Positions 44,719 through 52,534 of a stretch of 64,000 bases of DNA are shown one piece after another (the stretch's first letter is position 1; the number at the start of each line of letters is the position of its first letter). The DNA is from Anaerolineae bacterium. Lineage in GTDB: Bacteria; Chloroflexota; Anaerolineae; Promineifilales; Promineifilaceae. The DNA is taken from contig JAUIAP010000006.1 of NCBI GenBank assembly GCA_030425205.1, positions 225,338 through 289,337 on the forward strand, given 5' to 3'. Under the pieces are notes generated by a model. The model was not told where the DNA came from, ran no database searches, and saw nothing but the letters and a program-made list of their open reading frames with translations. The position numbers and the translations under genes are program-made.

Positions 44719-44752
44719 ATGGGGGTCGTGTGGTAAGTCACACAACCCCCAT
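44719..44752 (-). terminator. Terminator-like hairpin after korB
   Basis: ATGGGGGT-C-GTGTG (44719-44732 region) pairs with CACAC-A-ACCCCCAT (44739-44752) over 13 base pairs with one mismatch. Read on the minus strand it is followed by ATTATGTTTTAAT. It lies between the korB stop and the trpC start and should end the korAB transcript. Confidence 0.55.
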
Positions 44753-44792
44753 CGCATTTATAGGGCAGATTTCCAATCTATCTATTGTATCG

Positions 44793-45827
44793 CTACCATG
44801 CAACCAGTTGTTGCATAATGCTGTTGAGTTTTTCGGCCGATGGCACTAATTTATCGACCCCCTGCTTGACCAACGGCACATCCCCTAAGGACTCCGTATC
44901 GGCAAAGCGTGGACGTGTATTGTCGAAATAGATGAGACCCGTGATGAACTCTTGATTCTGTCGTGCAAACTCAAGGCGGTGCATGGCACCGAGTTTGTCG
45001 GTCGGATCATAATCTTCTTCCAACTTATGCAGGCGAATGAACGAGCCATCATGCAATGGCGCGTCGATCACTTCGCCGGGCGCGTGCTCATCAATAACAA
45101 TCTCATCACGCACAGGAACCCACGAAATATCGTGCAGCGGTTCCTGATTTTTGAGGCCATAATCAAAACTCTTCGTCGATGATTCGTGGTTGTTGAACGC
45201 AACACAAGGGCTGATGATGTCAAGCATCGCCGTACCGTCAAAACTGAGAGCCGCCTTCAGCAGTTCACGCACCTGCTTTGCATCGCCGCTAAATGAACGC
45301 GCTACGAAACCACAGCCTGAAATGATCGCTTCCATGCACATGTCTTCGGCGGGGAACTCGTTTGTTCCGATCTTCTTAATGCTCTGACCCTGATCGGCCG
45401 TTGCGCTAAACTGCCCTTTCGTCAGTCCATACACGCCGTTGTTCTCGATGATGTAGGTCATCCGCACATTGCGGCGCATGATATGCTTGAACTGACCCAT
45501 GCCGATGCTGGCACTGTCGCCATCCCCACTGACACCGATCGCCTTCATGTGGTGATTCATCATCATCGCGCCCGTGCCGACGCTCGGCATCCGTCCATGT
45601 AGCGCATTAAAGCCGTGTGATTGTCCCAAGAAGTAGGTCGGCGATTTTGATGAACAGCCGATCCCACTCATCTTCATAATTTCATGCGGCTTGATGTTCA
45701 ATTCATAACAGACCGAAATGATCTGGCTGGAAATCGAATTGTGACCGCATCCTTTGCACAACGTTGTCGGTGCGCCTTTGTAATCCTCTTTTGCGAGGCC
45801 GATGTCGTTTACTCTTACTCTTGCCAT
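44793..45827 (-). CDS. korB: 2-oxoacid:ferredoxin oxidoreductase, beta subunit
   Basis: A 344-residue thiamine-diphosphate subunit of a KorAB-type enzyme that converts 2-oxoglutarate (or another 2-oxoacid) and CoA to the acyl-CoA with reduction of ferredoxin. CKGCGHNSISSQ (Cys for the iron-sulfur cluster) and GIGCSSKSPTYFL are at the N-terminus, and GDGDSASIGMGQFKHIMRRN is the ThDP/Mg site. The fourth cluster Cys is probably the Cys of ISPCVAFNNHES. The substrate is most likely 2-oxoglutarate, judged from the two-subunit form with fused gamma-alpha. It is downstream of korA, separated by a 67-base hairpin-rich gap. Confidence 0.93.
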   Translation of the reverse strand: MARVRVNDIGLAKEDYKGAPTTLCKGCGHNSISSQIISVCYELNIKPHEIMKMSGIGCSSKSPTYFLGQSHGFNALHGRMPSVGTGAMMMNHHMKAIGVSGDGDSASIGMGQFKHIMRRNVRMTYIIENNGVYGLTKGQFSATADQGQSIKKIGTNEFPAEDMCMEAIISGCGFVARSFSGDAKQVRELLKAALSFDGTAMLDIISPCVAFNNHESSTKSFDYGLKNQEPLHDISWVPVRDEIVIDEHAPGEVIDAPLHDGSFIRLHKLEEDYDPTDKLGAMHRLEFARQNQEFITGLIYFDNTRPRFADTESLGDVPLVKQGVDKLVPSAEKLNSIMQQLVAW

Positions 45828-45831
45828 TTTT

Positions 45832-45906
45832 AAGTGCTAAGTGGTGAGTGATGCGTGGTAGGTAAAAAGCTATATGCTTATCACTTATCACTTACTACTT
45901 ACCACT
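45832..45906. repeat. Intergenic imperfect inverted repeat between korA and korB
   Basis: A left side rich in AAGTGGTGAGTGATG units (45832-45864) and a right side TTATCACTTATCACTTACTAC (to 45906) are imperfectly complementary around a short AT-rich centre. The right side extends into the last codons and stop of korA. It is another member of the short-unit hairpin class. Confidence 0.5.
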
Positions 45907-47733
45907 CTCTCCTTCTAATACACGATTCTTCACAAACGGCCCCGTCAACGGACGACCGTCCAAATGAGCAATGGAGCGAATTCGCATGGTTAAGTCGGGC
46001 AGTTCGGTGCGCAGTAGCGTTTGCATCTGGGCGTCGCGGTTCATTTCGACCACGTAGACGTGATCATACCGTTCAATGAAGGCACGAACCTCTGCATTAA
46101 ACGGCAGTGCACGGAGGCGCATCGTTGCCGTTTCAACGCCTGCCTCACGTAGCAGATCACGCCCTTCTTCGATTGCCGGCCAAGTACTACCGTAGTAGAT
46201 GATACCGATATTGGCATTCTCATTGTCGAGAATTTCGGGCGCGGGAACCATGTTGCGAGCGGTGTCAAATTTGCGTCCCAAGCGGTCTGTGTTTTTCAGC
46301 CAATCGTCTGGGCGTTCGCTGTATTTGGCGTAGTCGTCATGGCCAGTGCCACGCGCAAAGTAGGCAGCCGCGGGATTTTCGTTGCCGGGCAGCGTGCGAT
46401 AAGGGATACCATCGCCGTCTACATCTTTATAGCGACCCCATACCTCACCGTTAAATTTGGTTTTGAAGTTTGTGAGATCTTCGGCCGATAATACCTTCCC
46501 GCGACGAATCTCTTCCGTTGGCATCTCGAACGGCTTAGACATCCAGTAGTTCATACCAATGTCCAAATCGCTCAAAACGAGAACGAGCGTTTGCAGCTCT
46601 TCCGCGAGGTTAAAGGCGGTCGTTGCCATTGCAAAACATTCGGCAGGGTCTTTCGGTAGCAAGACGACGTTTTTTGTGTCGCCATGACCGAGATAGTAGG
46701 CAAAGGTAATGTCACCTTGACAACTGCGCGTGGGCAAGCCCGTGCTGGGGCCGACACGCTGGATGTCCCAGATAACGCTCGGGATTTCGGCAAAATAGGC
46801 AAGCCCTGCAAACTCCGCCATGAGCGAAACGCCGGGTCCCGATGTTGCAGTCATCGCCCGACCGCCAGCCCAACCTGCGCCAAGCACCATGCCAATTGCG
46901 GCCAGTTCATCTTCAGCTTGAATGACGGCAATCGAATCTGGATCGCGCAGCGAATTCTTATGGGCATTGATTGCATCGACCACGCTGGTGCTGGGCGTGA
47001 TTGGATACCATGCGACTACCTGTGCGCCACCAAAGAGCGCGCCCATGCCGGCTGCCTCGTTGCCCGTAATGAGCATGAGACCTTCCGTTTCATTCATTGG
47101 TTCGACATAGTAGGGGTCTACTTTCTCGATATGCTCGGCCGCCCACGCAAACGCTGAATTGACCACTTCCATGTTTGAATCGACCAGTTTGCGACGATTA
47201 TTGAAATGGTGCATCAAGGCGCGATCGATATATTCGAGCGGAATGCCGATCATATAGGACAGCACACCAACATAGGCCATATTGGAAAGATAATCTTTGA
47301 GTTTACCTTTCGCGGGATTGCCCTTCATGATTTGACGGACAGGGACTTGATAGAAAGTTACATCGTCGCGGTGCGGAACACCGCGCTGCATCTCTGGCAC
47401 AAAGCAAACGCCACCACTGGGCAGTTCACTGATGTCATTGATCATCGTGGCTGGATTGAACGCGACCAAAATGGCATTGTCGTCAAGTCGCGAAACATAC
47501 CCATCTTTGCTAACACGAATTTGGAACCATGTCGGCAAGCCTTGAATGTTGGATGGAAATAGGTTTTTTCCATTGACGGGGATGCCCATTTTGAACAAGG
47601 CCCGCAATAGGGTGAGATTTGAAGTCTGACTGCCGGTTCCATTGGGTGTGGCGACGTTGATCGAAAAATCATTGACGATGACGTTCTGCCCCGTTGGTGG
47701 ACGAACCGGGTCTGGTGACGTAAGTACGGTCAT
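45895..47733 (-). CDS. korA: 2-oxoacid:ferredoxin oxidoreductase, fused gamma-alpha subunit
   Basis: A 612-residue subunit. Residues about 20-190 are the gamma domain (SINVATPNGTGSQTSNLTLL, PSNIQGLPTWFQIRV). The alpha domain follows from about 205, with LMLITGNEAAGMGALFGGAQ, YPITPSTSVVDAI, AEDELAAIGMVLGAGWAGGR, TATSGPGVSLMAE and the domain II region ending VYVVEMNRDAQMQTLLRTEL. It forms the core of a KorAB enzyme with the beta subunit encoded downstream. An AAGGAG site lies 7 bases before the ATG at 47733. Ferredoxin genes are not in the window. Confidence 0.95.
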   Translation of the reverse strand: MTVLTSPDPVRPPTGQNVIVNDFSINVATPNGTGSQTSNLTLLRALFKMGIPVNGKNLFPSNIQGLPTWFQIRVSKDGYVSRLDDNAILVAFNPATMINDISELPSGGVCFVPEMQRGVPHRDDVTFYQVPVRQIMKGNPAKGKLKDYLSNMAYVGVLSYMIGIPLEYIDRALMHHFNNRRKLVDSNMEVVNSAFAWAAEHIEKVDPYYVEPMNETEGLMLITGNEAAGMGALFGGAQVVAWYPITPSTSVVDAINAHKNSLRDPDSIAVIQAEDELAAIGMVLGAGWAGGRAMTATSGPGVSLMAEFAGLAYFAEIPSVIWDIQRVGPSTGLPTRSCQGDITFAYYLGHGDTKNVVLLPKDPAECFAMATTAFNLAEELQTLVLVLSDLDIGMNYWMSKPFEMPTEEIRRGKVLSAEDLTNFKTKFNGEVWGRYKDVDGDGIPYRTLPGNENPAAAYFARGTGHDDYAKYSERPDDWLKNTDRLGRKFDTARNMVPAPEILDNENANIGIIYYGSTWPAIEEGRDLLREAGVETATMRLRALPFNAEVRAFIERYDHVYVVEMNRDAQMQTLLRTELPDLTMRIRSIAHLDGRPLTGPFVKNRVLEGESGK

Positions 47734-47880
47734 AAATACTCCTTCAGGCGGATGTCAAATTAACGTTTGGAGATGTTAGCACCGCGTTAATAAAAAGTCG
47801 AGTGGAGGGGGTGGCGTTCACTTGGGATTTAGGCTCAGGCATTGTGTTAGTGTCACGAGGCTTTTGGCACAATGCAAAAT

Positions 47881-47934
47881 GTGGTACGTGGTGCGTGGTG
47901 CGTGGTGCGTGTTCAGAGTTCGCACTACGCACTG
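47881..47934. repeat. GTGCGTGGT-type tandem repeat/hairpin
   Basis: Three to four units of GTGCGTGGT run from 47887 to 47911, with a partial inverse arm CGCACTACGCACT at 47921-47933. It is the same unit family as 6188-6243. It lies in the 243-base interval upstream of korA and downstream of the orphan gene at 47977. Confidence 0.6.
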
Positions 47935-47976
47935 AGATTGCGAAAGTTTAAAGACACTTGCGAGTTGCTAAACGCT

Positions 47977-48987
47977 TCAACCGATCAGAAATTGGAGCGG
48001 TTTGAGTTCATAGCCTGTGATTCCCGCAGCTTGAAATGCTTGCTGCAATTCGGCCGAAAAGTAGAAATTAGCATTGCGCGGCAGCTTAAAGACATCAGGG
48101 CGACCTTTTAGCTGAATAACGCGCGGAATCAACTGCCCGTCGGAACGACTTTGCACCAGTTCCCGCATTTTGGCATGAAACGCCTCTGTGTTGGGTAAAG
48201 TCAGTCGCTGTGGCTTATAACCTGTCAGCGCATGACCCGTGATTTCAAAGAGGCTCAATTCGTAGTCAATGAGGGCTGTTGGCGCAGTGTAGACGAAGAA
48301 GATCGGCTGTGGCTGCTTGTTGTGATAGGCAACCGCCTGATAAATCGTTGTCTCTGGCAGGTCGAAGTTTTGGAGAATATCAACGACTGACTGTCGCACG
48401 AAAAAACCATTTAGGGCGAGAAAATCGGCCGAGATAAAGTCCGTCTTCCTCGCAAACGGTCGCAACACGCCTGACAGATCAAGATCGTCTGGCAATCCAG
48501 CGGGGTGAATGCGCGCGTATGCTCGATCAAACGGCCGAATGCGATCAACCCACTCATAACGCAATTGTGGGTAAGTTTGCGCGGTATCCGTTTTTTCAAT
48601 CTTGCATTTGAGAACTTTATAACGCTTGGCGGGGAGATACGGCGCACTCTGTTGATCTGCAAGCGGGAATATCCCTTCCAGCGTCAGGATAAAGCGCATC
48701 GGCTGTTTTTCACCAAACGCGATGACGATCAGATGGCCCTCACGAACCGTTTGATAGAGTTGAAGTCCATCGGCCGAATTAAATCCCTTAAACGAGTAGC
48801 CAATCGGCCGAATCTCATTCATCTGCACCAAACGCCGCAAGACATCCCCCGCGGTGTTTTCGCTCAGTAGCGGCTCAAAATCACGGGCGCGCAGATAATA
48901 GGTTGTCCCATTCACAGCGATTTCGAACGTCGTCGCAAATAGTGTTTCTTGGTCGCCGTCAAAAAGGGTTTCTTGATTCATTGGCAT
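47977..48987 (-). CDS. Uncharacterised protein with Imm11/DUF1629-like C-terminus
   Basis: A 336-residue soluble protein. The start is either ATG at 48987 (MPMNQETLF) or ATG at 48981. The N-terminal third is unrecognised: TTYYLRARDFEPLLSENTAG and IGYSFKGFNSADGLQLYQTV suggest a small beta domain reading a short helical motif. The C-terminal 60 residues, LKGRPDVFKLPRNANFYFSA then LQQAFQAAGITGYELKP, resemble the end of Imm11/DUF1629 proteins, known as immunity proteins of polymorphic toxin systems. No toxin gene is next to it. Four TCGGCCGA octamers lie inside, so it is not a recent arrival by that measure. Function is unassigned. Confidence 0.55.
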   Translation of the reverse strand: MPMNQETLFDGDQETLFATTFEIAVNGTTYYLRARDFEPLLSENTAGDVLRRLVQMNEIRPIGYSFKGFNSADGLQLYQTVREGHLIVIAFGEKQPMRFILTLEGIFPLADQQSAPYLPAKRYKVLKCKIEKTDTAQTYPQLRYEWVDRIRPFDRAYARIHPAGLPDDLDLSGVLRPFARKTDFISADFLALNGFFVRQSVVDILQNFDLPETTIYQAVAYHNKQPQPIFFVYTAPTALIDYELSLFEITGHALTGYKPQRLTLPNTEAFHAKMRELVQSRSDGQLIPRVIQLKGRPDVFKLPRNANFYFSAELQQAFQAAGITGYELKPLQFLIG

Positions 48988-49124
48988 AGATTCAGGCGGT
49001 TTCTAGGTGGACTACGCTGAAACTGTTGCGTTCAAATATAACATCCATCTCCCATCAATCCAATACCGCATCTCCCGACAAATCAGAATAGGTCAAGCCC
49101 GAAAGTTCCAGTACAATCCCACCC

Positions 49125-50000
49125 ATGAAAGTAACGATTTACAGCGACGGTGGTTCCGACCCCAATCCCGGCATCGGCGGTTGGGCGGCAATTCTCAAAG
49201 CTGGCAAACACGAAAAAGTCCTCACGGGCAACGATCCTGATACAACCAACAACCGCATGGAGCTAACTGCCGCAATCGAGGCACTCAAGGCGTTAAAACG
49301 CGATAGTGATGTCATTTTTCACGTCGATTCAGAGTATGTGCGGCGTGGCATCACGGAATGGATCGGCGGCTGGGCGGCACGCGGCTGGATGCGCAGCAAC
49401 GGCACACCAGTCCCCAATGCCGATCTTTGGCAAGAGCTATGGCCGCTCTCAAAGCAGCACACGATTGAATGGAATTGGGTTAAAGGGCATTCAGGCGACC
49501 CAATGAATGAGCGCGTCGATCAACTTGCGCGGGAGGCGCGGCTTGCCATTACGCCAAAGCTGAAACTTGACGAGGACATGCTGAAAATCTACATGCGGGC
49601 ATCATATCGCGGCAAGACAAACGCGGGTGGCTGGGGGTTGGTGCTGGAATTTGATGGTGAGACACGTCAATACAGCGGCAACGTCGCAGGGACAACAAAC
49701 AATCGCATGGAGATTTTGGCGGCGATTGAGGCATTGTCCCTTGTGCCACCCAACACGTCGGTGCAGCTTTTTACCGTCTCCGACTATCTCTTTCAGGGGG
49801 CAACAAAGTGGATCATCGGCTGGAAGCGACGTGATTGGAAGAAGCGGGATGGCAACCCTGTTTCAAACGACGAAATGTGGCAAACGCTTGATAAGCTCGT
49901 CGCGGAACGGCGCGTGCGGTGGGTAAATGCGAAAAATTCGCAAATTGAAGAGATGGAGATTGCGGGGAAGTTGGCGAAAGAGGCATCGGCCGATTTGTGA
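49125..50000 (+). CDS. rnhA: Tandem RNase H protein with degenerate second domain
   Basis: A 291-residue protein of two type 1 RNase H folds. The first (1-145) is complete: catalytic Asp8 in YSDGGSDPNPG, Glu46 in NNRMELTAAIEAL, Asp68 in HVDSEYV, Asp132 in RVDQLAREA, and the assisting His122 in KGHSGD. It should cut the RNA strand of RNA-DNA hybrids. The second (about 150-288) repeats the pattern (GGWGLVLEF, NNRMEILAAIEAL, KWIIGWKRRDW), but only the Glu (196) remains. The first Asp is Arg158, the second is Val-Ser, the His is Lys and the last Asp is Ala. The second domain is probably a binding or dimer-like scaffold (inference). The gene faces the exonuclease operon. Confidence 0.92.
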   Translation: MKVTIYSDGGSDPNPGIGGWAAILKAGKHEKVLTGNDPDTTNNRMELTAAIEALKALKRDSDVIFHVDSEYVRRGITEWIGGWAARGWMRSNGTPVPNADLWQELWPLSKQHTIEWNWVKGHSGDPMNERVDQLAREARLAITPKLKLDEDMLKIYMRASYRGKTNAGGWGLVLEFDGETRQYSGNVAGTTNNRMEILAAIEALSLVPPNTSVQLFTVSDYLFQGATKWIIGWKRRDWKKRDGNPVSNDEMWQTLDKLVAERRVRWVNAKNSQIEEMEIAGKLAKEASADL

Positions 50001-50073
50001 TGCCCCGTATAATGTGCCAAAGTTGGAAGCATCCATCTAATGGCATCGTGCGTTGGACGAGGAATTATTTCAG

Positions 50074-50928
50074 TTACGTGAGGGATGCCCCAAAAATCAT
50101 GTCCATCTTCAGCGCGCGCACACGCCCATTTACGCGCAAAATCAGGTGTGGAACGCCCTTTTGCTCAGCCGCATACATCGCCTCTCCTACCACCATCTCT
50201 TGCCCATTCTCGACGTAGAGAATCTCGACCTCTTGCTGGTTGGCAACCGCCGTGCATAGCGGTTCGGGGAGCACAAAGCGGGGAGGCGGCGGCGCATAGA
50301 TTTCGCCACCCTGCGCATGCAGCAAATCGCCAACGCTGCGAATTTGGCGACGCTCCAGCTCGCGGGTCAGGCGTTTGAGAACGGCGGCCGTGACATACAC
50401 ATCGTTGAGGGCGCGATGAGATCGGCCGATTCTGATGTTCAACTTGCGCGCGATATTGACCAAGGAATTCTTACCAAAATAGAAGTGATGTTTTGCCAGC
50501 AGATAGGTATCGAGCCACACGTTGGGCAGTGCGGGCATATTTGGCGTCGGGTCATGCTTGCCGGCCAACCACAACTCCATCCCCACAAAGCGTGAATCGA
50601 ACGGCGCATTGTGCGCAACCATCAGCGCACCATCGACAAATGCCAGCAGATCATCCGCAATATCGGCAAACAGCGGCTTGTCTTGCAAATCGGCATCGCT
50701 CAATCCGACAACCTTCTCTGCCCCCTCCGAAATGCGCCGCTGTGGATTGACCAACTGGCTAAACGTTCCCACAGGCTGCCAATTCTCATAGCGCACCGCC
50801 CCAACCTCAATGACGCGATCTCCTAGCCCAAAGTAAAAGCCCGTCGTTTCGGTGTCCAGCACCACAACGGGGATTTCATTCAGCCGCTTGTTTGCAAAAT
50901 GCTCGGGTAAACTCACTACTTTTTCCAT
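50074..50928 (-). CDS. DEDDh exonuclease with WYL-like C-terminal domain
   Basis: A 284-residue protein. The exonuclease domain (about 18-190) is of the DNA polymerase III epsilon/DnaQ type: VVLDTETTGFYFG (Asp, Glu), AHNAPFDSRF (Asp), and GRSHRALNDVYVT (His, Asp). A C-terminal segment (about 215-280) shows a WYL-like pattern, with LCTAVANQQEVEILYV then VPHLILRVNGRVRALKMDMI. WYL domains bind ligands or nucleic acid in regulators of defence and stress. The ATG at 50928 follows a GGGGCGG stretch; an upstream in-frame TTG at 50937 is less likely. It overlaps the membrane protein gene upstream by 13 bases. Confidence 0.85.
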   Translation of the reverse strand: MEKVVSLPEHFANKRLNEIPVVVLDTETTGFYFGLGDRVIEVGAVRYENWQPVGTFSQLVNPQRRISEGAEKVVGLSDADLQDKPLFADIADDLLAFVDGALMVAHNAPFDSRFVGMELWLAGKHDPTPNMPALPNVWLDTYLLAKHHFYFGKNSLVNIARKLNIRIGRSHRALNDVYVTAAVLKRLTRELERRQIRSVGDLLHAQGGEIYAPPPPRFVLPEPLCTAVANQQEVEILYVENGQEMVVGEAMYAAEQKGVPHLILRVNGRVRALKMDMIFGASLT

Positions 50929-51719
50929 CCGCCCCAATCGTCATCACTGCCAAAGGAAAGATCCTCTGGCTGCTTTTCGCGCTGGCTCCAACCAGCATCC
51001 CCAAATGAGAGCTGATCCCGATTTTCGCCCTTCCACGACCATCCGACTGAATCGGCAATCATGTCGAACAAAGACTTGGCCTCGCCAATTGCGCGCTCCA
51101 TCTGCTCGACCTTGACGCGCTCATTTTGTCGCCAGATCAGCAAGCGATTTCCATACCCTTCAACAACCATTTGATGACTCTGCCGCAACATCGCATGGCG
51201 CACATCGGCCGTGATCAATGCGCGAATTGCCTCTTCGTTGGCTTCCCCATTTTCACGCGGGTAGACGTTGAAGCGTTTGTTAAACGTCTCATCGTGCATC
51301 TCGATTGACTTCTTGCCAAAACGTTCAGCGAGGCCATCAAAAAATTGATTCGGCCGAATTGTAAACCCCACCAAATCCAAGTTAGGTGTCTCAAACTCAA
51401 ATACCGTCTGATTGAGCTTCTTGCTGCTTTTGCCACTGCCAACCGTAAAGCGGTAGTCGAACAGTGTCAGCGCCACGCCGTCTACCTGACCCTGCATTTG
51501 ATTACGGATGGTGTGCCGTCTTCCACGCGATTGCAGATAGAAATCTTGCAGCCGACCCGTTTGTGTCGTCTTTTCTGTAAAGGTAAACATGCGATCGCGT
51601 GCCACCTTTTCCATCGCTTCACGCCGATCGTTGTCCTTGCGCCATTGAATGTAATAGACCAACAACCACACACCCAATATGACGATTGTAGAAAGTAGAA
51701 TCAATGAAAACTCGTTCAT
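50916..51719 (-). CDS. Membrane-anchored protein, paralog of the gene at 51724
   Basis: A 267-residue protein with one N-terminal helix (FSLILLSTIVILGVWLLVYY, about 4-23) and a cytoplasmic domain. The beta-rich stretch QVDGVALTLFDYRFTVGSG and a later YGNRLLIWRQNERVKVEQME, followed by a helix, match the layout of its paralog upstream. The C-terminal tail is rich in Ser, Asp, Gly and Trp (LSFGDAGWSQREKQPEDLSF). No catalytic motif is recognised. The ATG at 51719 lies four bases beyond the stop of the paralog, and its 3' end overlaps the exonuclease gene, so the three genes form a tight operon. Confidence 0.7.
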   Translation of the reverse strand: MNEFSLILLSTIVILGVWLLVYYIQWRKDNDRREAMEKVARDRMFTFTEKTTQTGRLQDFYLQSRGRRHTIRNQMQGQVDGVALTLFDYRFTVGSGKSSKKLNQTVFEFETPNLDLVGFTIRPNQFFDGLAERFGKKSIEMHDETFNKRFNVYPRENGEANEEAIRALITADVRHAMLRQSHQMVVEGYGNRLLIWRQNERVKVEQMERAIGEAKSLFDMIADSVGWSWKGENRDQLSFGDAGWSQREKQPEDLSFGSDDDWGGWKK

Positions 51720-51723
51720 CGTA

Positions 51724-52401
51724 TTATTCCCACGGCCGATCTGCAAAATACGTGATCAGCGGTCGTAAATCTTCAAGAAACGGCACAATTTTGGTTGGTG
51801 CAAGCTGGTTGCCTAGACGATAGACTAACAGCCGATTGCCGCTACCTTCAATGTGCAGGTGCGGTCGTTCGATTAAGAAGTCAATCAGGGGTGGGGTTAA
51901 AATCGGCCGAATTGCCGCACGATCTTCCCCGTGTACCGTTCGACTTTCCGCTAGCTCGGGCAAATCTGCAAACGCATAGCTATCAGGCGCGAGCATATCA
52001 TTCACGATTTGCAACGGAAACTTTGTAAAAATGGCGAACGCGGGCAACTCACCAAAGCGATCCGATTCAAAAAGGGCGACGGTTGGACTGCCACTATTCT
52101 CCACTCCCCCAAAGCGGATTGGAAAGTCACACAGGATCATATCGACCCCTTCAAATTGACCGCGCAAAACGTTTTTCGACTGGGCTGCAAAAAACCGATC
52201 TGCCATCCAAAACCGATCGAGCTTCTCCTCAACCGCTGCGCCTCCTGTCGGCTCATATGCGAGTTGAAGCTGTTGCGCCAACTGTTGCATCCGCGTGCGT
52301 CGATTATTGCGCCACCAATAGATTGAGAACGCGACCGCCGCCCCAATCAGCAGGACGAACAAAATCGTCGTTCCTCCACACACTAAATTGAAAATATCCA
52401 T
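51724..52401 (-). CDS. Membrane-anchored protein, first of an exonuclease operon
   Basis: A 225-residue protein with one membrane helix (TTILFVLLIGAAVAFSIYWW) followed by a basic stop-transfer RRTRMQQL. The cytoplasmic domain has QFEGVDMILCDFPIRFGG and, near its end, IEGSGNRLLVYRLGN with a closing helix, a layout shared with the downstream paralog. Family and function are unknown to me. The ATG at 52401 (MDIFNL) is chosen because the longer frame upstream has an untypical composition. It is the first gene of the operon with 50916-51719 and the exonuclease. Confidence 0.65.
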   Translation of the reverse strand: MDIFNLVCGGTTILFVLLIGAAVAFSIYWWRNNRRTRMQQLAQQLQLAYEPTGGAAVEEKLDRFWMADRFFAAQSKNVLRGQFEGVDMILCDFPIRFGGVENSGSPTVALFESDRFGELPAFAIFTKFPLQIVNDMLAPDSYAFADLPELAESRTVHGEDRAAIRPILTPPLIDFLIERPHLHIEGSGNRLLVYRLGNQLAPTKIVPFLEDLRPLITYFADRPWE

Positions 52402-52467
52402 ACAGACATTAGTGTAACCACTTTCTCCCCTCTCTCCAACCCCACAAATCCTGATAGTGCAAAGCAA

Positions 52468-52494
52468 AACGGCTAGATTTTTCATCTAGCCGTT
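52468..52494 (-). terminator. Rho-independent terminator of the giant surface protein gene
   Basis: AACGGCTAGAT (52468-52478) pairs perfectly with ATCTAGCCGTT (52484-52494) around a five-base loop. On the minus strand TTGCTTTGC follows. It lies 41 bases beyond the stop codon at 52535. Confidence 0.75.
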
Positions 52495-52534
52495 CTCCTC
52501 ATTTAGCCATTTAGCTCGACGATAAACGTCGTAA

